DNA of 64,000 bases from Acidimicrobiaceae bacterium (lineage in GTDB: Bacteria > Actinomycetota > Acidimicrobiia > Acidimicrobiales > RAAP-2), in NCBI GenBank assembly GCA_947372925.1, contig CANBVQ010000003.1, forward strand, positions 1-64,000, in the 5' to 3' direction. A program made the translations under genes and the position numbers. The first letter of the stretch is position 1; each line of letters begins with the position of its first letter. Shown here one piece after another: positions 30,306 to 38,199 of this stretch. The notes under the pieces are model-generated. The model was not told the origin of the DNA. It was given only the letters and a program-made list of their open reading frames with translations, and did no database searches.

Positions 30306-31295
30306 ATGACCACCCCCAAGCACGTCACCGTTACCGGCGCTGCGGGCCAAATCGGCTACCAGCTATTGTTCCGCATTGCCTCCGGCGCCCTCTTTGGACC
30401 CGACCAGCCGGTCGTCCTGCGTCTGCTCGAAATCGAGCCCGCTATGAAGTCGCTCGAAGGCGTCGTCATGGAACTCGACGACTGCGCCTTCCCACTGCTC
30501 GCCGGCATTGAGGCCACCAGTGACCTCAACCACGCCTTCGACGGCACCAACTGGGCCTTGCTCGTTGGTTCGATTCCCCGCAAGGCCGGCATGGAGCGCG
30601 GTGACCTGTTGAACGTCAACGGTGGCATCTTCAAGCCCCAGGGTCGTGCCATTGCCGCCAACGCCGCTAGCGACGTTCGCGTGCTGGTTGTCGGAAACCC
30701 TTGCAACACCAACTGCTTGATCGCTCGTTCCAACGCGCCTGAAGTTCCCGCCGACCGCTGGTTCGCGATGACCCGCCTCGACCAGAACCGCGCCGAGACG
30801 CAGATTGCCAAGAAGGCCGGCGCACCCGTCGAAGCCGTGAAGAACCTCGCCATCTGGGGCAACCACTCGGCGACGCAGTACCCCGACTTCTACAACGCCA
30901 CTGTGGCCGGCGCTGCCGCGACTACGGCCATCAGTGACCACGCGTGGCTCCAGACGGACTTCATCTCGACCGTACAAAAGCGTGGTGCGGCCATCATTGA
31001 GGCCCGTGGTGCGAGCTCGGCCGCTTCGGCTGCGAACGCGGCGATTGACACCGTCCACGACCTCGTCTTCCCGACGGCCGCGGACGACTGCGTTTCGGTG
31101 GCCGTTACTTCCAACGGCGAGTACGGCGTGCCCGCTGGCTTGACGTTCGGTTTCCCTATCGTCGCTGACGGCAAGGGCGACTGGAAGGTCAAGGAAGGCT
31201 TTGACATCAACGAATTCGCCGCTGAGAAAATCAAGGTCACCACTGACGAATTGATTGGCGAGCGCGACGAAGTTCAGGCCCTCGGCTTGATCTAA
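30306..31295 (+). CDS. mdh: Malate dehydrogenase
   Basis: A 329-residue NAD-dependent TCA enzyme of the MDH type 2 group. It starts [22 protein letters not shown] (Rossmann loop), then [47 protein letters not shown] and the catalytic NLAIWGNHS His. AAGGAGAG lies a few bases before the ATG. A strong terminator follows 15 nt after the stop, so the unit is probably monocistronic. Confidence 0.97.
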   Translation: MTTPKHVTVTGAAGQIGYQLLFRIASGALFGPDQPVVLRLLEIEPAMKSLEGVVMELDDCAFPLLAGIEATSDLNHAFDGTNWALLVGSIPRKAGMERGDLLNVNGGIFKPQGRAIAANAASDVRVLVVGNPCNTNCLIARSNAPEVPADRWFAMTRLDQNRAETQIAKKAGAPVEAVKNLAIWGNHSATQYPDFYNATVAGAAATTAISDHAWLQTDFISTVQKRGAAIIEARGASSAASAANAAIDTVHDLVFPTAADDCVSVAVTSNGEYGVPAGLTFGFPIVADGKGDWKVKEGFDINEFAAEKIKVTTDELIGERDEVQALGLI

Positions 31296-31310
31296 GCCAT
31301 CGTTTTGGCA

Positions 31311-31341
31311 GGGCCCCGCGAGTCTTCCTCGCGGGGCCTTT
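31311..31341 (+). terminator. Intrinsic terminator of mdh
   Basis: A perfect 11-bp stem (31311-31321 with 31327-31337), 5-nt loop, then TTTT. Confidence 0.93.
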
Positions 31342-31423
31342 TGCTGTCTACGTGCAGTAATTCTGCCGTCACGTCCTGAGACGAAACGCGGTCCGCGACC
31401 CCCAGAGGTGGTTAACGACTTAC

Positions 31424-31429
31424 TAAGGT
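31424..31429 (+). promoter_or_regulatory. -10 box of a leaderless promoter
   Basis: TAAGGT ends 6 nt before ATG 31436. The true ribosome-site position holds only TTGCACC. Confidence 0.6.
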
Positions 31430-31435
31430 TGCACC

Positions 31436-32728
31436 ATGCGACTTCGGCGGATTCTTCTCACATCGGGCATGGCGGCAGCCCTGCTCATGCCGAGTGTCGC
31501 TGGAGCGAAAGCCACCACCACGACCCTGCCGCCATGTCAGCAGCTCCCGAAAGCGGGTGGGGTCTATAAGAACTGCTCATGGTCGGGTCTGACGTTGCCC
31601 GGTTTCAATCTCACGAGCACCAACCTGACGGGGACCAATCTTTCGAATGCCGATCTCACGAGCGCCATCCTGATTGGAACCAACTTGACCGGTGCCAATC
31701 TCGCCGGAGCCAAGCTCGACGGGGTGATTAGTCGGGGCATCGTTGGGATCCCTTCGGCCCTACCCCCACTCTGGGCCGTCTCGAAAGGCGTTCTGCTCGG
31801 TCCTAAGGCCAACCTGACGGGCGTTGATCTCCGCGGCATTGATGTCACGGGTGTCAGTCTGCGCAGCGCCACATTGGCCGGCGTGACGACGGGTGGCATC
31901 GTGGGTTCCACGGTTCGACTCCCGACCGGGTGGCTGCTCGCATCCGGCTATCTCGTCGGCCCCGATGCCCTCTTGGTAGGCGCCGATCTCTCGGGGGCCG
32001 ATCTCACCACAGCCTCACTAAAAACGGCGAATCTGACCCGAGCCAACCTCACGGGAGCGAACCTGACAGGAGTAAATCTCCGAGGCGCCACCCTCACTGG
32101 AAGCAATCTCAATTCAGCCACCCTTACGGGCGCCTCTCTGGCCGGCGTGACCTCCGGATCGGTGATTGGCACGCCAGCGGCCGTACCCCGCCTGTGGGGC
32201 GTTCTACACGGCTATGTCGTGGGACCCGGGGCCGTGCTGCGGTCGGCTCGCCTGGCCTACACCTCATTTGTGGGCGTCTCTCTCCAGGGGGCCAATCTCA
32301 CTGGCGCCTCGTTGCGGTACTCAAACTTCAATGGCGTCAACCTCACGAGCGCGAATCTCAATGGAGCATCACTGTTTCACGCCACTCTGATTGGGACCGA
32401 TCTCACCCAAGCCTCGCTCTACAAGGCCAGCGCCTCGTACGCGAATGCGACTCAGGCCAACTTCACGCACGCGAATCTCACGGAGCTGGACTTCACGCAC
32501 GCCACCGCGGTTAACGCTGTATTCATCCACACGAATCTCACGAAAGTCGATTTCGCCTCATCCAACTTGACGAATGCCAATCTCAGCAATGCGGCGATTC
32601 GCGGCGTGCTACTCGGCAAGACCGTCCTTAAGGGACTGTTGGCCGCCGGAACGACAGGCACACCGGGCTCACTTCCCGCGAAGTGGACCGCCAAGAACGG
32701 CAGTCTTAAGGGGCCGGGCTCTCGCTAG
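31436..32728 (+). CDS. Secreted pentapeptide-repeat protein with recurrent LPxxW modules
   Basis: A 430-residue protein with a signal peptide (basic RLRR, hydrophobic core, AGA cleavage near residue 24). The rest is right-handed beta-helix pentapeptide repeats of A(N/D)LxG type in blocks of about 55-92, 124-150, 177-240 and 267-395. Blocks are followed by a recurring module, G-x-x-G-(6)-P-x-x-W-(4)-G-x-L-x-GP, with Trp at 113, 166, 254 and 417; the last copy ends the protein. Probably an exported surface or wall protein; no enzyme motif is visible. It overlaps the convergent SCP2-like gene by 23 nt. Confidence 0.85.
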   Translation: MRLRRILLTSGMAAALLMPSVAGAKATTTTLPPCQQLPKAGGVYKNCSWSGLTLPGFNLTSTNLTGTNLSNADLTSAILIGTNLTGANLAGAKLDGVISRGIVGIPSALPPLWAVSKGVLLGPKANLTGVDLRGIDVTGVSLRSATLAGVTTGGIVGSTVRLPTGWLLASGYLVGPDALLVGADLSGADLTTASLKTANLTRANLTGANLTGVNLRGATLTGSNLNSATLTGASLAGVTSGSVIGTPAAVPRLWGVLHGYVVGPGAVLRSARLAYTSFVGVSLQGANLTGASLRYSNFNGVNLTSANLNGASLFHATLIGTDLTQASLYKASASYANATQANFTHANLTELDFTHATAVNAVFIHTNLTKVDFASSNLTNANLSNAAIRGVLLGKTVLKGLLAAGTTGTPGSLPAKWTAKNGSLKGPGSR

Positions 32729-33077
32729 TTCCGCCGAAGGCCGTCCGAAGTGCGTTGGCCATCTCGACTACCGCCTTTGAATCGCCCCGCAATTTGAAAC
32801 GTCCGGCACGGAGCGCTTCAGCCACATCGAGTGATCCGGCGGCCAGGGCCTTGGCATCACTGAATGAGAGTGTGACGAGGGCGTCGGCGGCGAGGTGGTC
32901 ACCAACGCCGATGCTGACCACGCCCCCGAGGCAACTCAACGTCATGGCGTGGGGCGTCGACGATGGTCCGTCGTTCCATTCAAAGACGACTCGCCAGGAA
33001 TCGTTCGACTCGAGAGTGCGGGACGCTAGGACCTCGTTGATGGTGCGGAACCAGTCCGCACTCAGAAACTCGGTCAC
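32706..33077 (-). CDS. SCP2 sterol-binding-like small protein
   Basis: A 123-residue protein whose second half, ALVTLSFSDAKALAAGSLDVAEALRAGRFKLRGDSKAVVEMANAL, follows the SCP2/SCPx lipid-transfer pattern (G-x-K-x-x-G-D-x-x-x-x-x-x-x). Such proteins bind acyl-CoA or sterol-like lipids. It starts with GTG at 33077 six bases downstream of the sdhB stop, so it may be the last gene of the sdhCAB transcript. A link to quinone or lipid handling is only a guess. Confidence 0.7.
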   Translation of the reverse strand: MTEFLSADWFRTINEVLASRTLESNDSWRVVFEWNDGPSSTPHAMTLSCLGGVVSIGVGDHLAADALVTLSFSDAKALAAGSLDVAEALRAGRFKLRGDSKAVVEMANALRTAFGGTSESPAP

Positions 33078-33083
33078 GGTTAC

Positions 33084-33863
33084 CTACGGGGCAGGCTGGA
33101 CGGCCGCGTCTTGAGCCGAGACCTTGGTCTTGCGACGGATCTTGCGACCAAGCCACGCCACTGGGTCGTAGTGCGCGTCAACGACGCGCTCCTTCAACGG
33201 GATGATGGCATTGTCAGTGATCTTGATGTGCTCGGGGCAGACCTCGGTGCAGCACTTGGTGATGTTGCAGTAGCCGAGACCCATGTCTTCACGGATCAAG
33301 TCACGACGGTCGTTGGTGTCCAGTGGGTGCATTTCCAATTCGGCGTAGCGAATGAAGAAACGAGGACCGGCGTAGTGCTGCTTGTTGTCTTCGTGGTCAC
33401 GGATGACGTGGCAGACGTCCTGACACATGAAGCACTCGATGCACTTACGGAACTCTTGGCTGCGCTCCACGTCCTCTTGGAACATGCGGTAACCACCTTC
33501 AGGCATTGGCGGTGGCAGCAGAGCTGGCACCTTCTCGGCCTGGGCGTAGTTGAAGGAGACGTCGGTTACGAGGTCACGAATGATGGGGAACGTCTTCATC
33601 GGGGTGACGGTGACGGGACCCTCTGGCATTTCCGACATACGGGTCATGCACATCAAACGGGGCTTGCCGTTGATTTCAGCGGCACATGATCCACACTTAC
33701 CGGCCTTGCAGTTCCAACGGCACGCCAAGTCGGGTGCCTCGGTGGCCTGAATGCGGTGGATGACGTCGAGGACGACTTCACCCTCGTTCTGCTCCAACGT
33801 GTAGTTCTCAAACTGGCCGCCGGTGGAGTCACCGCGCCAGATGCGCATCGTTACGTCGCTCAT
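33084..33863 (-). CDS. sdhB: Succinate dehydrogenase iron-sulfur subunit
   Basis: A 259-residue subunit. The plant-type 2Fe-2S site is CRWNCKAGKCGSCAAEINGKPRLMC. The C-terminal domain has CIECFMCQDVCHV and CNITKCCTEVCPEHIKI for the 4Fe-4S and 3Fe-4S clusters. It relays electrons from SdhA to the membrane subunit. ATG 33863 overlaps the sdhA stop by one base (TAATG). Gene order and the CxxC spacing resemble mycobacterial Sdh1 (Rv0247c). Confidence 0.95.
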   Translation of the reverse strand: MSDVTMRIWRGDSTGGQFENYTLEQNEGEVVLDVIHRIQATEAPDLACRWNCKAGKCGSCAAEINGKPRLMCMTRMSEMPEGPVTVTPMKTFPIIRDLVTDVSFNYAQAEKVPALLPPPMPEGGYRMFQEDVERSQEFRKCIECFMCQDVCHVIRDHEDNKQHYAGPRFFIRYAELEMHPLDTNDRRDLIREDMGLGYCNITKCCTEVCPEHIKITDNAIIPLKERVVDAHYDPVAWLGRKIRRKTKVSAQDAAVQPAP

Positions 33864-35683
33864 TATTTACCCTCCTCGAGGAGTGCCTTCAGTTCAGCAG
33901 GGATAGGAAGCAGAGGGATCTGCTCCGTCTTGATTGATGCAGTCCAGTCGTTACCGACAAGGGTGTGACCGATGTTGACCTTCGAGAGTTGCTCGTCGGT
34001 ACCGGGGAAGTCTTCACGGGTGTGACCACCACGTGACTCCTTACGGTCCCGTGCACCGCGAGCGGTGCACTTGGAGACGGTCAACATGCTTGGGAGGTCG
34101 GTTGCCAAGTTCCAACCGGGGTTGTACTGACGGCCGCCCTTGAGGGCGATGTTCTGCACACGCTCAGTGAAGTTCTCGAGCGTCTCGATGGCCGCTTCAA
34201 CTTCGGAACCCGTACGGATGATGCCGACGTTGGCCTGCATCATCTCCTGTAGATCGCGCTGGATGTCGTAGGGGTTCTCACCATTCTCACGGTTAAACGG
34301 AGCGAGTGCTTCGGCGATGGCCGCATCGACTTCACCCTGGTTCAGCGTGGCGCTGCCCTGGAGTCCTTCGATGTAGTCGGCGGCACCCATGCCGGCGCGA
34401 CGTCCAAAGACGATGAGGTCGGACAGTGAGTTTCCACCGAGACGGTTAGCTCCGTGCATACCACCGGCGACTTCACCGGCAGCGAAAAGTCCGGGGACCT
34501 TCGTCGCAGCGGTGTCGGCATCGACCTTCACGCCACCCATGATGTAGTGACAGGTTGGCCCGATTTCCATGGCTTCGCGGGTGATGTCGACGCCGGCGAG
34601 TTCCATGAACTGGTGGTACATGGAGGGCAGGCGACGACGGATGAATTCGGCGGGACGACGCGACGCAATGTCCAGGTAGACACCGCCGTGGGGTGATCCT
34701 CGGCCGGCCTTTACTTCGGTGTTGATGGCGCGAGCCACTTCGTCACGGGGCAGAAGTTCTGGCGGACGGCGACCAGCGGCGTGGTCTTCGTACCAACGGT
34801 CACCCTCTTCTTCAGATTCGGCCGTTTCGCTGCGGAACATGTCAGCGACGTAGTTGAACATGAATCGTTCGCCCTCGGAGTTGCGAAGTACACCACCGTC
34901 ACCACGGACACCTTCGGTTACGAGAATGCCTCGCACTGAGAGGGGCCAGACCATGCCGGTTGGGTGGAACTGGATGCACTCCATGTCGATGAGTTCAGCG
35001 CCGGCCCACATGGCCATGGCGTGACCGTCACCGGTGCCCTCCCATGAGTTCGACGTGAACTTCCAAGACTTACCAACACCACCGGTGGCCAGAACGACGG
35101 CCTTGGCGGAGAAGGTAACGAACTCACCGGAAGCGCGCCAGTAGGCAACAGCGCCGGCAATCTTGCCGTCCTGGTCGTGCAGGAGACGAAGGACCTTGCA
35201 CTCCATAAACACGTCGGTGCCCATCGAGACAACCTTCTGCTGCAGCGTACGGATGAGCTCCAAACCGGTGCGGTCACCGACGTGGGCCAAACGGGCATAG
35301 CGGTGACCCCCGAAGTCGCGCTGCAAGATCTTGCCGTCCTTGGTGCGGTCAAAGAGCGCGCCCCACTGCTCGAGCTCCCAAACGCGGTCTGGTGACTCCT
35401 TGGCGTGCAGTTCGGCCATGCGGTAGTTGTTCAGGTACTTACCACCGCGCATGGTGTCGCGGAAGTGGACCATCCAGTTGTCCTCTTCGTAGACGTTGCC
35501 CATGGCCGCAGCCATGCCACCTTCGGCCATGACCGTATGGGCCTTACCGAGGAGGGACTTGGTGATGATGCCGACCTTGAGTCCGCGCTGCTTGGCCTCA
35601 ATGGCGGCACGCAGACCGGCGCCACCGGCGCCGATGATCAGTACGTCGTACTCGTGGTGTTCAGTTTGGGTATTGGTTGACAT
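33863..35683 (-). CDS. sdhA: Succinate dehydrogenase flavoprotein subunit
   Basis: A 606-residue subunit oxidising succinate to fumarate. It has VLIIGAGGAGLRAAIEAKQRG (FAD Rossmann), KAHTVMAEGG with the His that carries covalent FAD, QFHPTGMVWP, EVKAGRGSPHGGVYLD, GGVKVDADT and HGANRLGGNSLSDLIVFGRRAG. It lies between sdhC and sdhB. Strand and order (C-A-B) match actinobacterial Sdh1. The spacing of 10 nt from sdhC shows an operon. Confidence 0.96.
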   Translation of the reverse strand: MSTNTQTEHHEYDVLIIGAGGAGLRAAIEAKQRGLKVGIITKSLLGKAHTVMAEGGMAAAMGNVYEEDNWMVHFRDTMRGGKYLNNYRMAELHAKESPDRVWELEQWGALFDRTKDGKILQRDFGGHRYARLAHVGDRTGLELIRTLQQKVVSMGTDVFMECKVLRLLHDQDGKIAGAVAYWRASGEFVTFSAKAVVLATGGVGKSWKFTSNSWEGTGDGHAMAMWAGAELIDMECIQFHPTGMVWPLSVRGILVTEGVRGDGGVLRNSEGERFMFNYVADMFRSETAESEEEGDRWYEDHAAGRRPPELLPRDEVARAINTEVKAGRGSPHGGVYLDIASRRPAEFIRRRLPSMYHQFMELAGVDITREAMEIGPTCHYIMGGVKVDADTAATKVPGLFAAGEVAGGMHGANRLGGNSLSDLIVFGRRAGMGAADYIEGLQGSATLNQGEVDAAIAEALAPFNRENGENPYDIQRDLQEMMQANVGIIRTGSEVEAAIETLENFTERVQNIALKGGRQYNPGWNLATDLPSMLTVSKCTARGARDRKESRGGHTREDFPGTDEQLSKVNIGHTLVGNDWTASIKTEQIPLLPIPAELKALLEEGK

Positions 35684-35693
35684 TGGTCAGCTC

Positions 35694-36452
35694 CTAGAAG
35701 AAAACGAGGTCGCGGATGGCGCCACTGGACACGAGTCGGACGTAGACGTCAGTCAGAGCCACGACGAAGAGTGAGGCCCACGCGAAGTTCATGTGCTTGG
35801 CATTCAGAGGGGTCGCAAGCTTCCAGAGCTTGTGACGGATGGGGTGCTGGCTAAAGCTGCGGACCTGACCACCACAGATGTGGCGGCAGGCGTGACAGGA
35901 GAGCGAGTAGAGCCAGAGCAGCGTGGCGTTCAAGGTCAGGACCAGAGAACCGACCGAAACACCCCAGCCGCCGCCGATGACGTGGAAGCTGCGAATGGCG
36001 TCGTAGGTCAGGAGCACGTTGAAAGCCACACCGAAGTAGAAGAAGTAACGGTGGGCGTTTTGGATCACGAGCGGGAAACGGGTCTCACCGGAGTAGTTGG
36101 TGTGCGCGTCAGCTACGGCACAGGCTGGTGGGCTCCACCAAAAGGCGCGGTAGTAGCTGCGGCGGTAGTAGTAGCAGGTCATCCGGAAACCCAAGGGGAA
36201 AATCAAGATGATCAGAGCGGGGGAGAGACTGCCCACATTGAAGGCGAAGCCGAAGCTGTTCGAACCCTCAACGCACGAAGTCGAAAGACAGGGGCTGTAG
36301 AAGGGGCTGATGAGTTCGTGGACGCCGGTGGCGCCGACGAAGTAGTTCACACCTTGGAAGGCGGCCCAGGTCGCGTAAATCACAAATGAAGTCAAAATTG
36401 AAACAGTGATTACTGGCTGGAGCCACCAACGGTCTTGACGCAACGTGGACAC
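35694..36452 (-). CDS. sdhC: Succinate dehydrogenase membrane anchor (Sdh1-type SdhC)
   Basis: About 252 residues with about five membrane helices; there is no separate sdhD gene, as in mycobacterial Sdh1. It begins VSTLRQDRWWLQPVITVSILTSFVIYATWAAF. A conserved-looking cluster LSCHACRHICGG near the C-terminal third could hold metal; published work on mycobacterial Sdh1 reports an extra Rieske-type 2Fe-2S centre at the SdhB/SdhC interface. GTG 36452 has GGAGG 7 nt upstream and is chosen; the frame stays open to ATG 36533, which has no ribosome site. Confidence 0.87.
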   Translation of the reverse strand: MSTLRQDRWWLQPVITVSILTSFVIYATWAAFQGVNYFVGATGVHELISPFYSPCLSTSCVEGSNSFGFAFNVGSLSPALIILIFPLGFRMTCYYYRRSYYRAFWWSPPACAVADAHTNYSGETRFPLVIQNAHRYFFYFGVAFNVLLTYDAIRSFHVIGGGWGVSVGSLVLTLNATLLWLYSLSCHACRHICGGQVRSFSQHPIRHKLWKLATPLNAKHMNFAWASLFVVALTDVYVRLVSSGAIRDLVFF

Positions 36453-36686
36453 ATCAGGTCCTCCGCGCGTTCCTCCCAGTACCACCTGCGTCGAGCTTTC
36501 TACGGCCGTCACGGCTTTCCTCTCTTCAAACATCGGGGTAAAAGTCGCTTAGAGCAACCGATGTTCATTGTAGGCAATGTTTGTGCAGTACTTCACAGTC
36601 CGCGCCCTTGCGTGGACCAATTTCTCGCCCTACGGTGCTGGTACCGAGGGTCGGTGATCAACTCGAACCCGAACTCGGCAGGTCGC

Positions 36687-36720
36687 GCCGACCGATTCCA
36701 CCTCTCTTGAATCGGTCGGC
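36687..36720. promoter_or_regulatory. Perfect 12-bp inverted repeat between sdhC and the MoxR gene
   Basis: GCCGACCGATTC (36687-36698), ten bases, exact complement at 36709-36720. No T-run follows on either side, so an operator is likelier than a terminator. This is the main structure in the 322-base gap 36453-36774, which otherwise holds the sdhC ribosome site, a TTGAGT at 36737-36742 and the -10 of the next gene. Confidence 0.6.
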
Positions 36721-36762
36721 CACGTCTACCCCCGTGTTGAGTCGCGGGTCCCAGGGACTCCC

Positions 36763-36768
36763 TAGAGT
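36763..36768 (+). promoter_or_regulatory. -10 box of a leaderless promoter
   Basis: TAGAGT ends 6 nt before ATG 36775. Confidence 0.6.
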
Positions 36769-36774
36769 TTCCCT

Positions 36775-38199
36775 ATGAGTTCTCTCGTTACCCCTAGCAA
36801 TCTGGCGACCACGTTGGGCGCCCTTAAGGCCTCCGGATGGGTTTCTCGCAGCATCCACGAAGAGATGCGCGCCAATCTCGAATCCTTTATCGCCGACGGA
36901 CGACCCCTTTCCCTCGGCGTCCAGGGATACGAGGACACGGTTCTGCCGCAGGTGGAGACGGCAATCTTGGCCGGACACGACATCATCCTGCTCGGCGAGC
37001 GCGGACAGGCCAAGACTCGAATTGTTCGCTCCCTCACCGAACTGCTCGACGAATGGCTCCCCATCGTGGCCGGCTCGGACGTACGTGATGACCCCTACAA
37101 CCCGATTTCCATCTTCGCCCGTGAGCTGGTGGCCGAACACGGTGATGAGACGCCTGTCGCGTGGGTCCACCGTTCACGTCGTTTCGCCGAGAAGCTCGCT
37201 TCGCCCGACACGTCCATGGCCGACCTCATTGGTGAGATCGACCCCATCAAAGTGGCCTCCGGTCTCTACCTCGATGACGAGCGGGCCCTCTCCTTCGGCC
37301 TCGTGCCCAAGTCCAACCGAGGCATCTTTGCCATCAATGAACTCCCCGACCTTTCGGAGCGCATCCAGGTCGGTCTGTTGAACGTGCTGGAAGAGCGGGA
37401 CGTTCAGATTCGTGGCCACCTCGTGCGACTCGACCTCGACATGGTTGTCGTGGCCACCGCTAACCCCGAGGACTACACCAACCGTGGTCGTCTCATTACC
37501 CCGCTGAAGGACCGGTTCGGTTCGCAGATCCGGACCCACTACCCCCTCGACATCGCCACTGAAATTGCGATTGTCCGCCAAGAGGCCCACCTCCCAACGA
37601 CGACCAAGCAGATTGTGGTGCCGTGGTTCATCGACGACATCGTGGCTCGCGTGAGTCACGTGGCTCGTCGGAGTCACGTCGTGAACCAACACTCGGGTGT
37701 CTCGGTGCGTCTTTCGATCGCCAACTACGAGACAGTCATTGCCAACGCGCTGCGCCGTTCATTGCGCACCCACGAAGAGACCGTGGTGCCTCGTGTCAGC
37801 GACCTCTCGGCCATGGTGCAGTCAACGCAAGGCAAGATTGAAATTGACTCGATGGACGACACGGACCCCAGCTTGTTGATCGCCGGACTCGTCACGCTCG
37901 CCACCCGTCAGTGCTTTACCGAAAACGTCGCGTTGGCCGAAGCGGGCGCCATCGTCGAGGCCTTCACCGAAGAAGTGATTGTGCACGTCGGTGACGACCT
38001 GCCGGCCCAGGACTACCTCAGCGTCTTGGCCCACATCCCCGTGCTGGAGCCCCCAGTTCGCCGCATTGCCGGCCCTGACGCCGGTCCGGCCGAGATGGCC
38101 GCGGCCCTCGAATTCATCCTGGAGGGACTGCACCTCACTAAGCGGCTCGCCAAAGATGCCTCGGGTGCGCGTGCGCTCTACCGGTCACGGAATCGCTAA
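36775..38199 (+). CDS. MoxR-type AAA+ ATPase (magnesium-chelatase-like)
   Basis: A 474-residue AAA+ protein. The Walker A region reads LLGERGQAKTRIVR (about 82-95), and the Walker B position reads GIFAINELPD, with Asn where Asp is usual before the Glu. Sensor 1 is VVATANPEDYTNRGRLITPLKDRFGSQI. The C-terminal helical part is that of magnesium chelatase I/MoxR chaperones. It ends directly against a VWA-domain gene (stop then ATG with no gap), the standard MoxR-VWA pairing for metal insertion or complex maturation. The client is unknown. Confidence 0.88.
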   Translation: MSSLVTPSNLATTLGALKASGWVSRSIHEEMRANLESFIADGRPLSLGVQGYEDTVLPQVETAILAGHDIILLGERGQAKTRIVRSLTELLDEWLPIVAGSDVRDDPYNPISIFARELVAEHGDETPVAWVHRSRRFAEKLASPDTSMADLIGEIDPIKVASGLYLDDERALSFGLVPKSNRGIFAINELPDLSERIQVGLLNVLEERDVQIRGHLVRLDLDMVVVATANPEDYTNRGRLITPLKDRFGSQIRTHYPLDIATEIAIVRQEAHLPTTTKQIVVPWFIDDIVARVSHVARRSHVVNQHSGVSVRLSIANYETVIANALRRSLRTHEETVVPRVSDLSAMVQSTQGKIEIDSMDDTDPSLLIAGLVTLATRQCFTENVALAEAGAIVEAFTEEVIVHVGDDLPAQDYLSVLAHIPVLEPPVRRIAGPDAGPAEMAAALEFILEGLHLTKRLAKDASGARALYRSRNR

